DNA of 64,000 nt from Hydractinia symbiolongicarpus. Its lineage: Eukaryota > Cnidaria > Hydrozoa > Anthoathecata > Hydractiniidae. The stretch is from positions 32,742,501-32,806,500 of the forward strand of contig NC_079879.1 of NCBI RefSeq assembly GCF_029227915.1. Reading direction: 5' to 3'. Below, piece after piece: positions 37,101 through 50,883 of this stretch. The position numbers were made by a program, and so were the translations under genes. Under the pieces are notes generated by a model. That model saw only the letters and a program-made list of their open reading frames with translations. It was not told the origin of the DNA and made no database searches. Positions within the stretch are counted from its first letter, which is position 1, and each line of letters starts with the position of its first letter.

Positions 37101-40100
37101 TACTGTGGGACCAATCCTAGCCGTTAGCTCGCGCTGAAGAAATAGAAACAGTTTCAAAGACTATATTTCTTTGAATTTCTAACAGTATCAGTCCGTTTGA
37201 GTTACAAGGTTGCTTCACATATTCGTACCAAAATGGATGTAGCAATATGTTGCAGATATTACTAGGTTACATCGCTTTCAACAGTGAAACGATTGACTGT
37301 GGGACTTAATTGATCTGATTTTGGACTTTGACCTTATTAATGTGATAAATAACCCAATTCGACTCCAAGAAATAACATTCTTCTTAATTTGACATGATTG
37401 CTGTAACTCAGCGATTACACTAGTCGGTGTGATAGCGCTTTATTTAAAAGTTTAGATGAATAAGTCATTTTTTGCTGTGGGACAAATCCTAGCCGTTAGC
37501 GCGCTGACGAAGTAGAATCAGTTTCAAAAACTACATCTCATTGACTTACTAACGGTATCAGTCCGTTTCACCTACAACGGATGCGTCACCTATATGTACC
37601 AACATGTATTTAGCGATATGTTTCTGATATTACGAGGTTGCATTGCTTTTAACGGTGAAACGATTGAATGTGGGACTTAATTGAAATGGTTTGGACATTG
37701 ACTTTGTTAATGTGATAAATGAGACAATTGGATCCCCAGAAGTAACATTCTTTTTAATTTGACATGGTTGCTGTAACTCAGCGATAACACTGGCCGCTGT
37801 GATAGCGCTTTATTAAAAACTGTAAATAAATCAGTCATTTTTAACTGTGGAACCAATCCTAGCCGTTAACGCGCGCTGAAGAAATAGAGAAAGTTTTGAA
37901 AACTACATTTCATTGACTTTCCAACGGTATCAGTCCGTTTGAGTTACAACGGTTGCGTCACATATTCGTACCAACATGTATTTAGCGATATGTTTCTGAT
38001 AATACTAGGTTGCATCGCTTTTAACGGTGGAACGATTGACTATGGGACTTAATTGAACTGATTTTAGACTTTAAACTTATAAATGTGATAAATGAGACAA
38101 TTGGACACCCAGAAATAACATTCTTCTTAATTTGACATGATTGCTCGAACTCAGCGTTTACACTGGCCGCTGTGGTAGCGCTTTACTTAAAAATGTAGAT
38201 AAATAAATCATTTTTTACTGTGGGACCAATCCTAGCCTATAGCCCGCGCTGAAGAAATAGAGACAGTTTGGAAAACTACATTTCATTGACTTTCCAACGG
38301 TATCAGTCCGATTGAGTTATAACGGTTGCGTCACATATTCGTTCCAACATGTATTTAGCGATATGTTTCTGATGATACTAGGTTGCATGGCTTTTAACGG
38401 TGGAACGATTGAGTATGGGACTTAATTGAACTGATTTTAGACTTTAAACTTATAAATGTGATAAATGAGACAATTGGATCCCCAGAAGTAACATTCTTCT
38501 TAATTTGACATGATTGCTGTAACTCAGCGATAACACTGGCCGCTGTGATATCGCTTTACTTAAAAATGTAAATAAATAAGTCATTTTTTACTGTCGGACC
38601 AATCCTAACCGTTAGCGAGCGCTGAAGAAATAGAGACAACTTCAAAAATTACATTTCATTGACTTTGTAACGGTATCAATCTGTTTGAGTTACAACGGTT
38701 GCGTCACCTATTCGTCCAACATGAATTGAGCGATATTTTTCTGATATTGCTAGGTTGCATCGCTTTTAACAGTGAAAAGATTGACTGTGGGACTTAATTG
38801 AACTGATTTTGGACTTTGACCTTATATACGTGATAAATGAGCCTATTGGACTCCAAGAAGTAACATTCTTTTTAATTTGACATGATTGCTGGAACTCAGC
38901 GATTACACTGGCCGCTGTGATAGCGCTTTATTTAAAACTGTAGATAACCAAGTTATTTTTTACTTTGGGACCAATCCTAGCAGTTAGCCCGCGCTGAAGA
39001 ATTAGAGACAGTTTGGGAAACTACATTTCATTGACTTTCTAACGGTATCAGTCCGTTTGAGTTACAACGGTTGCGTAACATTTTCGTACCAACTTATATT
39101 TAGCGATATGTTTCTGATATTACTAGGTTCCATCGCTTTTAACAGTGAAACGATTGACTGTGTGACTTAATTGAACTGATTTTAGACTTCAAACTTATAA
39201 ATGTGATAAATGAGACAATTAGACCCCAAGAAATAACATTCTTCTTAATTTTACATGATTGTTCGACTTCACCTATTACACTGTGCTCTGTGGTGGTGCT
39301 AAATTTAAAAGTGTAGATAAATAAGTCAGTTTTAACTGTGGGACCAATCCTAGCCGTTAGCGCGGGCTGAAGAAATAGAGAAAGTTTCAAAAACTACATT
39401 TCATTGACTTTCTAATGGTATCAGTCCGTTTGAGTTACAACGGTTGCGTCACATATTCGTACCAACATGTACTTAGCGATATGTTTCTGATGATACTAGG
39501 TTGCATCGCTTTTAACGGTGGAACGATTGACTATGTGACTTAATTGAACTGATTTTAGACTTTAAACTTATAAATGTGATAAATGAGACAATTGGACACC
39601 CAGAAATAACATTCTTCTTAATTTGACATGATTGCTGGAACTCAGCGATTACACTGGCCGCTGTGATAGCGCTTTATTTAAAACTGTAGATAACCAAGTT
39701 ATTTTTTACTTTGGGACCAATCCTAGCAGTTAGCCCGCGCTGAAGAATTAGAGACAGTTTGGAAAACTACATTTCATTGACTTTCTAACGGTATCAGTCC
39801 GTTTGAGTTACAACGGTTGCGTAACATTTTCGTACCAACTTATATTTAGCGATATGTTTCTGATATTACTAGGCTACATCGCTTTTAACAGTGAAACGAC
39901 TGACTGTGGGATTAAATTGAACTGACTTTGGACTTTGATATTATATACGTGATAAATGAGCCTATTGGACTCCAAGAAATAACATTCTTCTTAATTTGAC
40001 ATGATTGCTGAAACTCAGCGATTACACTGGCCGCTGTGATAGCGCTTTATTTAAAACTGTATATAACCAAGTTATTTTTTACGTTGGGACCAATCCTAGC

Positions 40101-41903
40101 CGTTAGCCCGCGCTGAAGAAATAGAGACAGTTTGGAAAACTACATTTCATTGACTTTCTAACGGTATCAGTCCGTTTGAGTTACAACGGTTGCGTAACAT
40201 TTTCGTACCAACTTATAATTAGCGATATGTTTCTGATATTACTAGGCTACATCGCTTTTAACAGTGAAACGACTGACTGTGGGATTAAATTGAACTGACT
40301 TTGGACTTTGACCTTATAAATGTGTTAAATGAGCCAATTGGACTCCAAGAAGTAACATTTTTCATAATTTGACACGATTGTTGGAACTCAGCGATTACAC
40401 TGGCCGCTGTGATAGCGCTTTATTTAAAACTGTAGATAAATAAGTCATATTTTACTGTGGGACAAATTCTAGTCGTTAGCGCGCTGACGAAATAGAGAAA
40501 GTTCCAAGAACTACATTTCATTGACTTTCTAACGGCATCAGTCCGTTTGAGTTACAACGGTTGCGTCACATATTCGTATCAACATGTATTTAGCGATATG
40601 TTTCTGATATTACTAGGTTACATCGCTTTCAACAGTGAAACGATTGACTGTGGGACTTAATTGAACTGATTTTGGACTTTGACCTTATTAATGTGATAAA
40701 TAAGCCAATTCGACTCCAAGAAATAACATTCTTCTTAATTTGACATGATTGCTGTAACTCAGCGATTACACTAGTCGGTGTGATAGCGCTTTATTTAAAA
40801 GTTTAGATGAATAAGTCTTTTTTTCTGTGGGACAAATCCTAGCCGTTAGCGCGCTGACGAAGTAGAATCAGTTTCAAAAACTACATCTCATTGACTTACT
40901 AACGGTATCAGTCCGTTTCACCTACAACAGATGCGTCAGCTATATGTACCAACATGTATTTAGCGATATGTTTCTGATATTACGAGGTTGCATTGCTTTT
41001 AACCGTGAAACGATTGACTGTGGGACTTAATTGAAATGGTTTGGACATTGACTTTGTTAATGTGATAAATGAGACAATTGGATCCCCAGAAGTAACATTC
41101 TTCTCAATTTGACATGGTTGCTGTAACTCAGCGATAACACTGGCCGCTGTGATAGCGCTTTATTAAAAACTGTAAATAAATAAGTCATTTTTAACTGTGG
41201 GACCAATCCTAGCCGTTAGCGCGCGCTGAAGAAATAGAGAAAGTTTTGAAAACTACATTTCATTGACTTTCCAACTGTATCAGTCCGTTTGAGTTACAAC
41301 GGTTGCGTCACATATTCGTACCAACATGTATTTACCGATATGTTTCTGATAATACTAGGTTGCATCGCTTTTAACGGTGGAACGATTGACTATGGGACTT
41401 AATTGAACTGATTTTAGACTTTAAACATATAAATGTGATAAATGAGACAATTGGACACCCAGAAATAACATTCTTCTTAATTTGACATGATTGCTCGAAC
41501 TCAGCGTTTACACTGGCCGCTGTGGTAGCGCTTTACTTAAAAATGTAGATAAATAAATCATTTTTTACTGTGAGACCAATCCTAGCCGTTTGCCCGCGCT
41601 GAAGAAATAGAGACAGTTTGGAAACCTACATTTCATTGACTTTCCGACGGTATCAGTCCGTTTGAGTTATAACGGTTGCGTCACATATTCGTACCAACAT
41701 GTATTTAGCGATATGTTTCTGATGATACTAGGTTGCATGGCTTTTAACGGTGGAACGATTGACTATGGGACTTAATTGAACTGATTTTAGACTTTAAACT
41801 TATAAATGTGTTAAATGAGACAATTGGATCCCCAGAAGTAACATTCTTCTTAATTTGACATGATTGCTGTAACTCAGCGATAACACTGGCCGCTGTGATA
41901 GCG
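34127..41903. repeat. Satellite, mosaic region with 4- and 9-monomer offsets
   Basis: About 21 monomers. The GATGCGTCACCTATATG monomer class at 36091, 37579 and 40929 is spaced 1488 bp (4 monomers) and 3350 bp (9 monomers). Its neighbours (GGTTGCTGTAACTCAGCGAT, then AAAACTGTAAATAAAT) travel with it, so these are block copies rather than independent monomers. No gene. Confidence 0.85.
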
Positions 41904-43023
41904 CTTTATTTAAAACTGTAAATAAATAAGTCATTTTTAACTGTGGGACCAATCCTAACCGTTAGCGCGCGTTGAAGAAATAGAGAAAGTTTTGAAAACT
42001 ACATTTCATTGACTTTCCAACGGTCTCAGTCCGTTTGAGTTACAACGGTTTGCATCACATATTCGTACCAACATGTCTTTAGCGATATGTTTCTGATATT
42101 ACTAGGTTCCATCGCTTTTAACAGTGAAACGCTTGACTGTGTGACTTAATTGAACTGATTTTAGTCTTCAAACTTATAAATGTGATAAATGAGACAATTA
42201 GACCCCAAGAAATAACATTCTTCTTAATTTGACATGATTGTGCGACTTCACCTATTACACTGTGCTCTGTGGTGGTGCTAAATTTAAAAGTGTAGATAAA
42301 TAAGTCAGTTTTAACTGTGGGACCAATCCTAGCCGTTAGCGCGGGCTGAAGAAATAGAGAAAGTTTCAAAAACTACATTTCATTGACTTTCTAATGGTAT
42401 CAGTCCGTTTGAGTTACAACGGTTGCGTCACATATTCGTACCAACATGTATTTAGCGTTACGTTTCTGATGTTACTAGGTTTCATCAGTTTTAACGGTGG
42501 AACGATTGACTATAGGACTTAATTGAACTGATTTTAGACTTTAAACTTATAAATGTTATAAATGAGACAATTGGACCCCCAGAAGTAACATTCTTCTTAA
42601 TTTGACATGATTGCTCGAACTCAGCGGTTACACTGGGCGCTGTGGTAGCGCTTTACTTAAAAATGTAAATAAATAAGTCATTTTTTACTGTCGGACCAAT
42701 CTTAACCGTTAGCGAGCGCTGAAGAAATAGAGACAACTTCAAAAATTACATTTCATTGACTTTGTAACGGTATCAATCTGTTTGAGTTACAACGGTTGCG
42801 TCACATATTCGTACCAACATGTATTTAGCGATATGTTTCTGATGATACTAGGTTGCATGGCTTTTAACGGTGGAACGATTGACTATGGGACTTAATTGAA
42901 CTGATTTTAGACTTTAAACTTATAAATGTGATAAATGAGACAATTGGACCCCCAGAAGTAACATTCTTCTTAATTTGACATGATTGCTCGAACTCAGCGG
43001 TTACACTGGGCGCTGTGGTAGCG
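41904..43023. repeat. Satellite trimer HOR copy 1, 1120 bp
   Basis: The mark TTTGCATCACATATTCG at about 42050 recurs 1120 bp later (about 43170), together with GCTCTGTGG(T/C)GGTGC and GGTTTCATC(A/G)G. The aligned part is 41904-42797 against 43024-43917. Confidence 0.9.
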
Positions 43024-44107
43024 CTTTATTTAAAACTGTAAATAAATAAGTCATTTTTAACTGTGGGACCAATCCTAGCCGTTAGCGCGCGCTGAAGAAA
43101 TAGAGAAAGTTTTGAAAACTACATTTCATTGACTTTCCAACGGTCTCAGTCCGTTTGAGTTACAACGGTTTGCATCACATATTCGTACCAACATGTCTTT
43201 AGCGATATGTTTCTGATATTACTAGGTTCCATCGCTTTTAACAGTGAAACGATTGACTGTGTGACTTAATTGAACTGATTTTAGTCTTCAAACTTATAAA
43301 TGTGATAAATGAGACATTTAGACCCCAAGAAATAACATTCTTCTTAATTTGACATGATTGTGCGACTTCACCTATTACACTGTGCTCTGTGGCGGTGCTA
43401 AATTTAAAAGTGTAGATAAATAAGTCAGTTTTAACTGTGGGACCAATCCTAGCCGTTAGCGCGGGCTGAAGAAATAGAGAAAGTTTCAAAAACTACATTT
43501 CATTGACTTTCTAATGGTATCAGTCCGTTTGAGTTACAACGGTTGCGTCACATATTCGTACCAACATGTATTTAGCGATACGTTTCTGATGTTACTAGGT
43601 TTCATCGGTTTTAACGGTGGAACGATTGACTATAGGACTTAATTGAACTGATTTTAGACTTTAAACTTATAAATGTGATAAATGAGACAATTGGACCCCC
43701 AGAAGTAACATTCTTCTTAATTTGACATGATTGCTCGAACTCAGCGGTTACACTGGGCGCTGTGGTAGCGCTTTACTTAAAAATGTAAATAAATAAGTCA
43801 TTTTTTACTGTCGGACCAATCTTAACCGTTAGCGAGCGCTGAAGAAATAGAGACAACTTCAAAAATTACATTTCATTGACTTTGTAACGGTATCAATCTG
43901 TTTGAGTTACAACGGTTGCGTCACCTATTCGTCCAACATGAATTGAGCGATATTTTTCCGATATTGCTAGGTTGCATCGATTTTAACAGTGAAAAGATTG
44001 ACTGTGGGACTTAATTGAACTGATTTTGGACTTTGACCTTATATACGTGATAAATGAGCCTATTGGACTCCAAGAAATAACATTCTTCTTAATTTGACAT
44101 GATTGCT
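43024..44107. repeat. Satellite trimer HOR copy 2, partial
   Basis: Second copy of the 1120-bp unit to about 43917, then a switch to the TTCGTCCAACATGAATTG form. A few substitutions separate it from copy 1, for example GGTGGTGCT becoming GGCGGTGCT near 43392. Confidence 0.88.
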
Positions 44108-46341
44108 GGAACTCAGCGATTACACTGGCCGCTGTGATAGCGCTTTATTTAAAACTGTAGATAAATAAGTCATTTTTTACTGTGGGACAAATTCTAGCCG
44201 TTAGCGCGCTGACGAAATAGAGAAAGTTTCAAGAACTACATTTCATTGACTTTCTAACGGCATCAGTCCGTTTGAGTTACAACGGTTGCGTCACATATTC
44301 GTATCAACATGTATTTAGCGATATGTTTCTGATATTACTAGGTTGCATCGCTTTTAACCGTGAAAAGATTGACTGTGTGACTTAATTGAACTGATTTTGG
44401 ACTTTGACCTTATATATGTGATAAATGAGCCTATTGGACTCCAAGAAATAACATTCTTCTTAATTTGACATGATTGCTGGAACTCAGCGATTACACTGGC
44501 CGCTGTGATAGCGCTTTATTTAAAACTGTAGAAAACTAAGTCATTTTTTACTGTGGGACCAATCCTAGCCGTTAGCTCGCGCTGAAGAAATAGAGACAGT
44601 TTCAAAGACTATATTTCTTTGACTTTCTAACAGTATCAGTCCGTTTGAGTTACAAGGTTGCTTCACATATTCGTACCAAAATGGATGTAGCAATATGTTT
44701 CAGATATTACTAGGTTACATCGCTTTCAACAGTGAAACGATTGACTGTGGGACTTAATTGAACTGATTTTGGACTTTGACTTTATTAATGTGATAAATAA
44801 GCCAATTCGACTCCAAGAAATAACATTCTTCTTAATTTGACATGATTGCTGTAACTCAGCGATTACACTAGTCGGTGTGATAGCGCTTTATTTAAAAGTT
44901 TGGATGAATAAGTCATTTTTTACTGTGGGACAAATCCTAGCCGTTAGCTCGCGCTGAAGAAATAGAGAAAGTTTCAAGAACTACATTTCATTGTCTTTCT
45001 AACGGTATCAGTTTGTTTGAGTTTCAAGGGTTGTGTCACATATTCGTACCAGCATGTATTTAGCGATATGTTTCTGATATTACTAGGTTCAATCGCTTTT
45101 AACAGTAAAACGATTGACTGTGGGACTTAATTGAACGGATTTTAGACTTTGAACTTATAAATGTGATAAATGAGACAATTGGACCCCAAGAAATAAAATT
45201 CTTCTTAATTTGACATGATTGCTCGACTTCAGCTTTAACACTGGGCTCTCCGGTAGTGCTTTATTTAAAAGTGTAGATAAATAAGTCAGATTTAACTTTG
45301 GGACCAATCCTAGCCGTTAGCACGCGCTGAAGAAATAGAGAAAGTTTGGAAAACTACATTTCATTGACTTTCTAACGGTATTAGTCCGTTTGAGTTACAA
45401 CGATTGCGTCACATATTCGTACCAATATGTGTTTAGCGATATGTTTCTGATATTACTTGATTCCATCGCTTTTAACAGTGAAACGATTGACTGTGTGACT
45501 TAATTGAACTGATTTTAGACTTCAAACTTATAAATGTGATAAATGAGCCAATTGGACCCCAAAAAATAACATTCTTCTTAATTTGACGTGATTGCTCGAT
45601 TTCAGCTATTACACTGGGCTCTGTGGTAGTGCCTTATTTAAAAGTGTAGCTAAATAAGTCAGTTTTAACTGTGGGACCAATCGTAGCCGTTAGCGCGCGC
45701 TGAAGAAATAGAGAAAGTTTCGAAAACTACATTTCATTGACTTTCTAACGGTATCAGTCCGTTTGAGTTACAACAGTTGCGTCACATATTCGTACCAACA
45801 TGTATTTAGCGATACGTTTCTGATGTTACTAGGTTGCATCGCTTTTAACGGTGGAACGATTGACTATGGGACTTTATTGAACTGATTTTAGACTTTGAAC
45901 TTATAAATGTGATAAATGAGACAATTGGATCCCCAGAAGTAACATTCTTCTTAATTTGACATGATTGCTGGAACTCAGCGATTACACTGGCCGCTGTTAC
46001 AGCCCTTTATATAAAACTGTAGATAAATAAGTTATTTTTTACTGTGGGACCAATCCTAGCCGTTAGCTCGCGCTTAAGAAATAGAGACAGTTTGGAAAAC
46101 TACATTTCATTGACTTTCTAACGTTATCAGTCGTTTAAGTTACATCGGTTGCGTCACATTTTCGTACCAACTTATAATTAGCGATATGTTTCTGATATTA
46201 CTTGGTTGCATCGCTTGTAACAGTGAAACGACTGACTGTGGGATTTAATTAAACTGATTTTGGACTTTGACCTTATAAATGTGTTAAATGAGCCAATTGC
46301 ACTCCAAGAAATAACATTTTTCATAATTTGACACGATTGTT
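44108..46341. repeat. Satellite hexamer HOR copy 1, 2234 bp
   Basis: Six monomers with marks GTTTCAAGGGTTGTGTCACA (45021), CTCTCCGGTAGTGC and CTGTTACAGCCC, all repeated at +2234 bp. It includes another empty PLE target class monomer near 44.6 kb. Confidence 0.92.
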
Positions 46342-48640
46342 GGAACTCAGCGATTACACTGGCCGCTGTGATAGCGCTTTATTTAAAACTGTAGATAAAT
46401 AAGTCATTTTTTACTGTGGGACAAATTCTAGCCGTTAGCGCGCTGACGAAATAGAGAAAGTTTCAAGAACTACATTTCATTGACTTTCTAACGGCATCAG
46501 TCCGTTTGAGTTACAACGGTTGCGTCACATATTCGTATCAACATGTATTTAGCGATATGTTTCTGATATTACTAGGTTGCATCGCTTTTAACCGTGAAAA
46601 GATTGACTGTGTGACTTAATTGAACTGATTTTGGACTTTGACCTTATATATGTGATAAATGAGCCTATTGGACTCCAAGAAATAACATTCTTCTTAATTT
46701 GACATGATTGCTGGAACTCAGCGATTACACTGGCCGCTGTGATAGCGCTTTATTTAAAACTGTAGAAAACTAAGTCATTTTTTACTTTGGGACCAATCCT
46801 AGCCGTTAGCTCGCGCTGAAGAAATAGAGACAGTTTCAAAGACTATATTTCTTTGACTTTCTAACAGTATCAGTCCGTTTGAGTTACAAGGTTGCTTCAC
46901 ATATTCGTACCAAAATGGATGTAGCAATATGTTTCAGATATTACTAGGTTACATCGCTTTCAACAGTGAAACGATTGACTGTGGGACTTAATTGAACTGA
47001 TTTTGGACTTTGACTTTATTAATGTGATAAATAAGCCAATTCGACTCCAAGAAATAACATTCTTCTTAATTTGACATGATTGCTGTAACTCAGCGATTAC
47101 ACTAGTCGGTGTGATAGCGCTTTATTTAAAAGTTTGGATGAATAAGTCATTTTTTACTGTGGGACAAATCCTAGCCGTTAGCTCGCGCTGAAGAAATAGA
47201 GAAAGTTTCAAGAACTACATTTCATTGTCTTTCTAACGGTATCAGTTTGTTTGAGTTTCAAGGGTTGTGTCACATATTCGTACCAGCATGTATTTAGCGA
47301 TATGTTTCTGATATTACTAGGTTCAATCGCTTTTAACAGTAAAACGATTGACTGTGGGACTTAATTGAACGGATTTTAGACTTTGAACTTATAAATGTGA
47401 TAAATGAGACAATTGGACCCCAAGAAATAAAATTCTTCTTAATTTGACATGATTGCTCGACTTCAGCTTTAACACTGGGCTCTCCGGTAGTGCTTTATTT
47501 AAAAGTGTAGATAAATAAGTCAGATTTAACTTTGGGACCAATCCTAGCCGTTAGCACGCGCTGAAGAAATAGAGAAAGTTTGGAAAACTACATTTCATTG
47601 ACTTTCTAACGGTATTAGTCCGTTTGAGTTACAACGATTGCGTCACATATTCGTACCAATATGTGTTTAGCGATATGTTTCTGATATTACTTGATTCCAT
47701 CGCTTTTAACAGTGAAACGATTGACTGTGTGACTTAATTGAACTGATTTTAGACTTCAAACTTATAAATGTGATAAATGAGCCAATTGGACCCCAAAAAA
47801 TAACATTCTTCTTAATTTGACGTGATTGCTCGATTTCAGCTATTACACTGGGCTCTGTGGTAGTGCCTTATTTAAAAGTGTAGCTAAATAAGTCAGTTTT
47901 AACTGTGGGACCAATCGTAGCCGTTAGCGCGCGCTGAAGAAATAGAGAAAGTTTCGAAAACTACATTTCATTGACTTTCTAACGGTATCAGTCCGTTTGA
48001 GTTACAACAGTTGCGTCACATATTCGTACCAACATGTATTTAGCGATACGTTTCTGATGTTACTAGGTTGCATCGCTTTTAACGGTGGAACGATTGACTA
48101 TGGGACTTTATTGAACTGATTTTAGACTTTGAACTTATAAATGTGATAAATGAGACAATTGGATCCCCAGAAGTAACATTCTTCTTAATTTGACATGATT
48201 GCTGGAACTCAGCGATTACACTGGCCGCTGTTACAGCCCTTTATATAAAACTGTAGATAAATAAGTTATTTTTTACTGTGGGACCAATCCTAGCCGTTAG
48301 CTCGCGCTTAAGAAATAGAGACAGTTTGGAAAACTACATTTCATTGACTTTCTAACGTTATCAGTCGTTTAAGTTACATCGGTTGCGTCACATTTTCGTA
48401 CCAACTTATAATTAGCGATATGTTTCTGATATTACTTGGTTGCATCGCTTGTAACAGTGAAACGACTGACTGTGGGATTTAATTAAACTGATTTTGGACT
48501 TTGACCTTATAAATGTGTTAAATGAGCCAATTGCACTCCAAGAAATAACATTTTTCATAATTTGACACGATTGTTGGAACTCAGCGATTACACTGGCCGC
48601 TGTGATAGCGCTTTATTTAAAACTGTAGATAAATAAGTCA
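46342..48640. repeat. Satellite hexamer HOR copy 2, 2234 bp
   Basis: Tandem copy of 44108-46341; very few differences seen (for example TACTGTGGG becoming TACTTTGGG near 46785). The pattern is left at about 48640-48650, where TGTGGAACCAATC replaces TGTGGGACAAATT. Confidence 0.92.
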
Positions 48641-50883
48641 TTTTTTACTGTGGAACCAATCCTAGCAGTTAGCTCGCGCTGAAGAAATAGAGAAAGTTTC
48701 AAGAACTACATTTCATTGTCTTTCTAACGGTATCAGTTTGTTTGAGTTTCAAGGGTTGTGTCACATATTCGTAGCAGCATGTATATAGCGATATGTTTCT
48801 GATATTACTAGGTTCAATCGCTTTTAACAGTAAAACGATTGACTGTGGGACTTAATTGAACTGATTTTAGACTTTGAACTTATAAATGTGATAAATGAGA
48901 CAATTGGACCCCAAAAAATAACATTCTTCTTAATTTGACGTGATTGCTCGATTTCAGCTATTACACTGGGCTCTGTGGTAGTGCCTTATTTAAAAGTGTA
49001 GATAAATAAGTCAGTTTTAACTGTGGGACCAATCCTAGCCGTTAGCGCGCTGAAGAAAAAGAGAAAGTTTCGAAAACTACATTTCATTGACTTTCTACCG
49101 GTATCAGTCCGTTTAAGTTACAACAGTTGCGTCACATCTTCGTACCAACATGTATTTAGCGATACGTTTCTGATGTTACTAGGTTGCATCGCTTTTAACG
49201 GTGGAACGATTGACTATGGGACTTAATTGAACTGATTTTAGACTTTGAACTTATAAATGTGATAAATGAGACAGTTGGATCCCCAGAAGTAACATTCTTC
49301 TTAATTTGACATGATTGCTGGAACTCAGCGATTACACTGGCCGCTGTTACAGCGCTTTATTTAAAACTGTAGATAAATAAGTTATTTTTTACTGTGGGAC
49401 CAATCCTAGCCGTTAGCTCGCGCTTAAGAAATAGAGACAGTTTGGAAAAGTACATTTCATTGAATTTCTAACGTTATCAGTCGTTTGAGTTACAACGGTT
49501 GCGTCACATTTTCGTACCAACTTATAATTAGCGATATGTTTCTGATATTACTAGGTTGCATCGCTTTTAACAGTGAAACGACTGACTGTGGGATTTAATT
49601 GAACTGATTTTGGACTTTGACCTTATAAATGTGTTAAATAAGCCAATTGGACTCCAAGAAATAACATTTTTCATAATTTGACACGATTGTTGGAACTCAG
49701 CGGTTACACTGGCCGCTGTGATAGCGCTTTATTTAAAACTGTAGATAAATAAGTCATTTTTTACTGTGGAACCAATCCTAGCCGTTAGCTCGCGCTGAAG
49801 AAATAGAGAAAGTTTCAAGAACTACATTTCATTGTCTTTCTAACGGTATCAATTTGTTTGAGTTTCAAGGGTTGTGTCACATATTCGTACCAGCATGTAT
49901 ATAGCGATATGTTTCTGATATTACTAGGTGCAATCGCTTTTAACAGTAAAACGATTGACTGTGGGACTTAATTGAACTGATTTTAGACTTTGAACTTATA
50001 AATGTGATAAATGAGACAATTGGACCCCAAAAAATAACATTCTTCTTAATTTGACGTGATTGCTCGATTTCAGCTATTACACTGGGCTCTGTGGTAGTGC
50101 CTTATTTAAAAGTGTAGATAAATAAGTCAGTTTTAACTGTGGGACCAATCCTAGCCGTTAGCGCGCGCTGAAGAAAAAGAGAAAGTTTCGAAAACTACAT
50201 TTCATTGACTTTCTACCGGTATCAGTCCGTTTGAGTTACAACATTTGCGTCACATATTCCTACCAACATGTATTTGGCGATACGTTTCTGATGTTACTGG
50301 GTTGCATCGCTTTTAACGGTGGAACGATTGACTATGGGACTTAATTGAACTGATTTTAGACTTTGAACTTATAAATGTGATAAATGAGACAATTGGATCC
50401 CCAGAAGTAACATTCTTCTAAATTTGACATGATTGCTGGAACTCAGCGATTACACTAGCCGCTGTTACAGCGCTTTATTTAAAACTGTAGATAAATAAGT
50501 TATTTTTTACTGTGGGACCAATCCTAGCCGTTAGCTCGCGCTTAAGAAATAGAGACAGTTTGGAAAACTACATTTCATTGACTTTCTAACGTTATCAGTC
50601 GTTTGAGTTATAACGGTTGCGTCACATTTTCGTACCAACTTATAATTACCGATATGTTTCTGATATTACTAGGTTGCATCGCTTTTAACAGTGAAACGAC
50701 TGACTGTGGGATTTAATTGAACTGATTTTGGACTTTGACCTTATAAATGTGTTAAATGAGCCAATTGGACTCCAAGAAATAACATTTTTCATAATTTGAC
50801 ACGATTGTTGGAACTCAGCGATTACACTGGCCGCTGTGATAGCGCTTTATTTAAAACTGTAGATAAATAAGTCATTTTTTACT
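48641..50883. repeat. Satellite trimer HOR, 1116/1119 bp x2
   Basis: The mark TGTGGAACCAATCC at 48649 and 49765, then TGTGAAACCAATCC at 50884, with CATGTATATAGCG and CTGTTACAGCG in each unit. The first unit is shorter mainly because one GC is missing from its GCGCGCGC run near 49047. The unit derives from the hexamer to the left. Confidence 0.88.

Noticed and set aside
42118-42369. Minus-strand 60-83 codon ORFs (19112-19294, 25157-25408, 39139-39390, 42118-42369, 43238-43489)
   Set aside because: They lie in monomers that happen to lack stops in one frame. The pair at 42118 and 43238 is a recent 1120-bp duplication. No homology to a known family was recognised.
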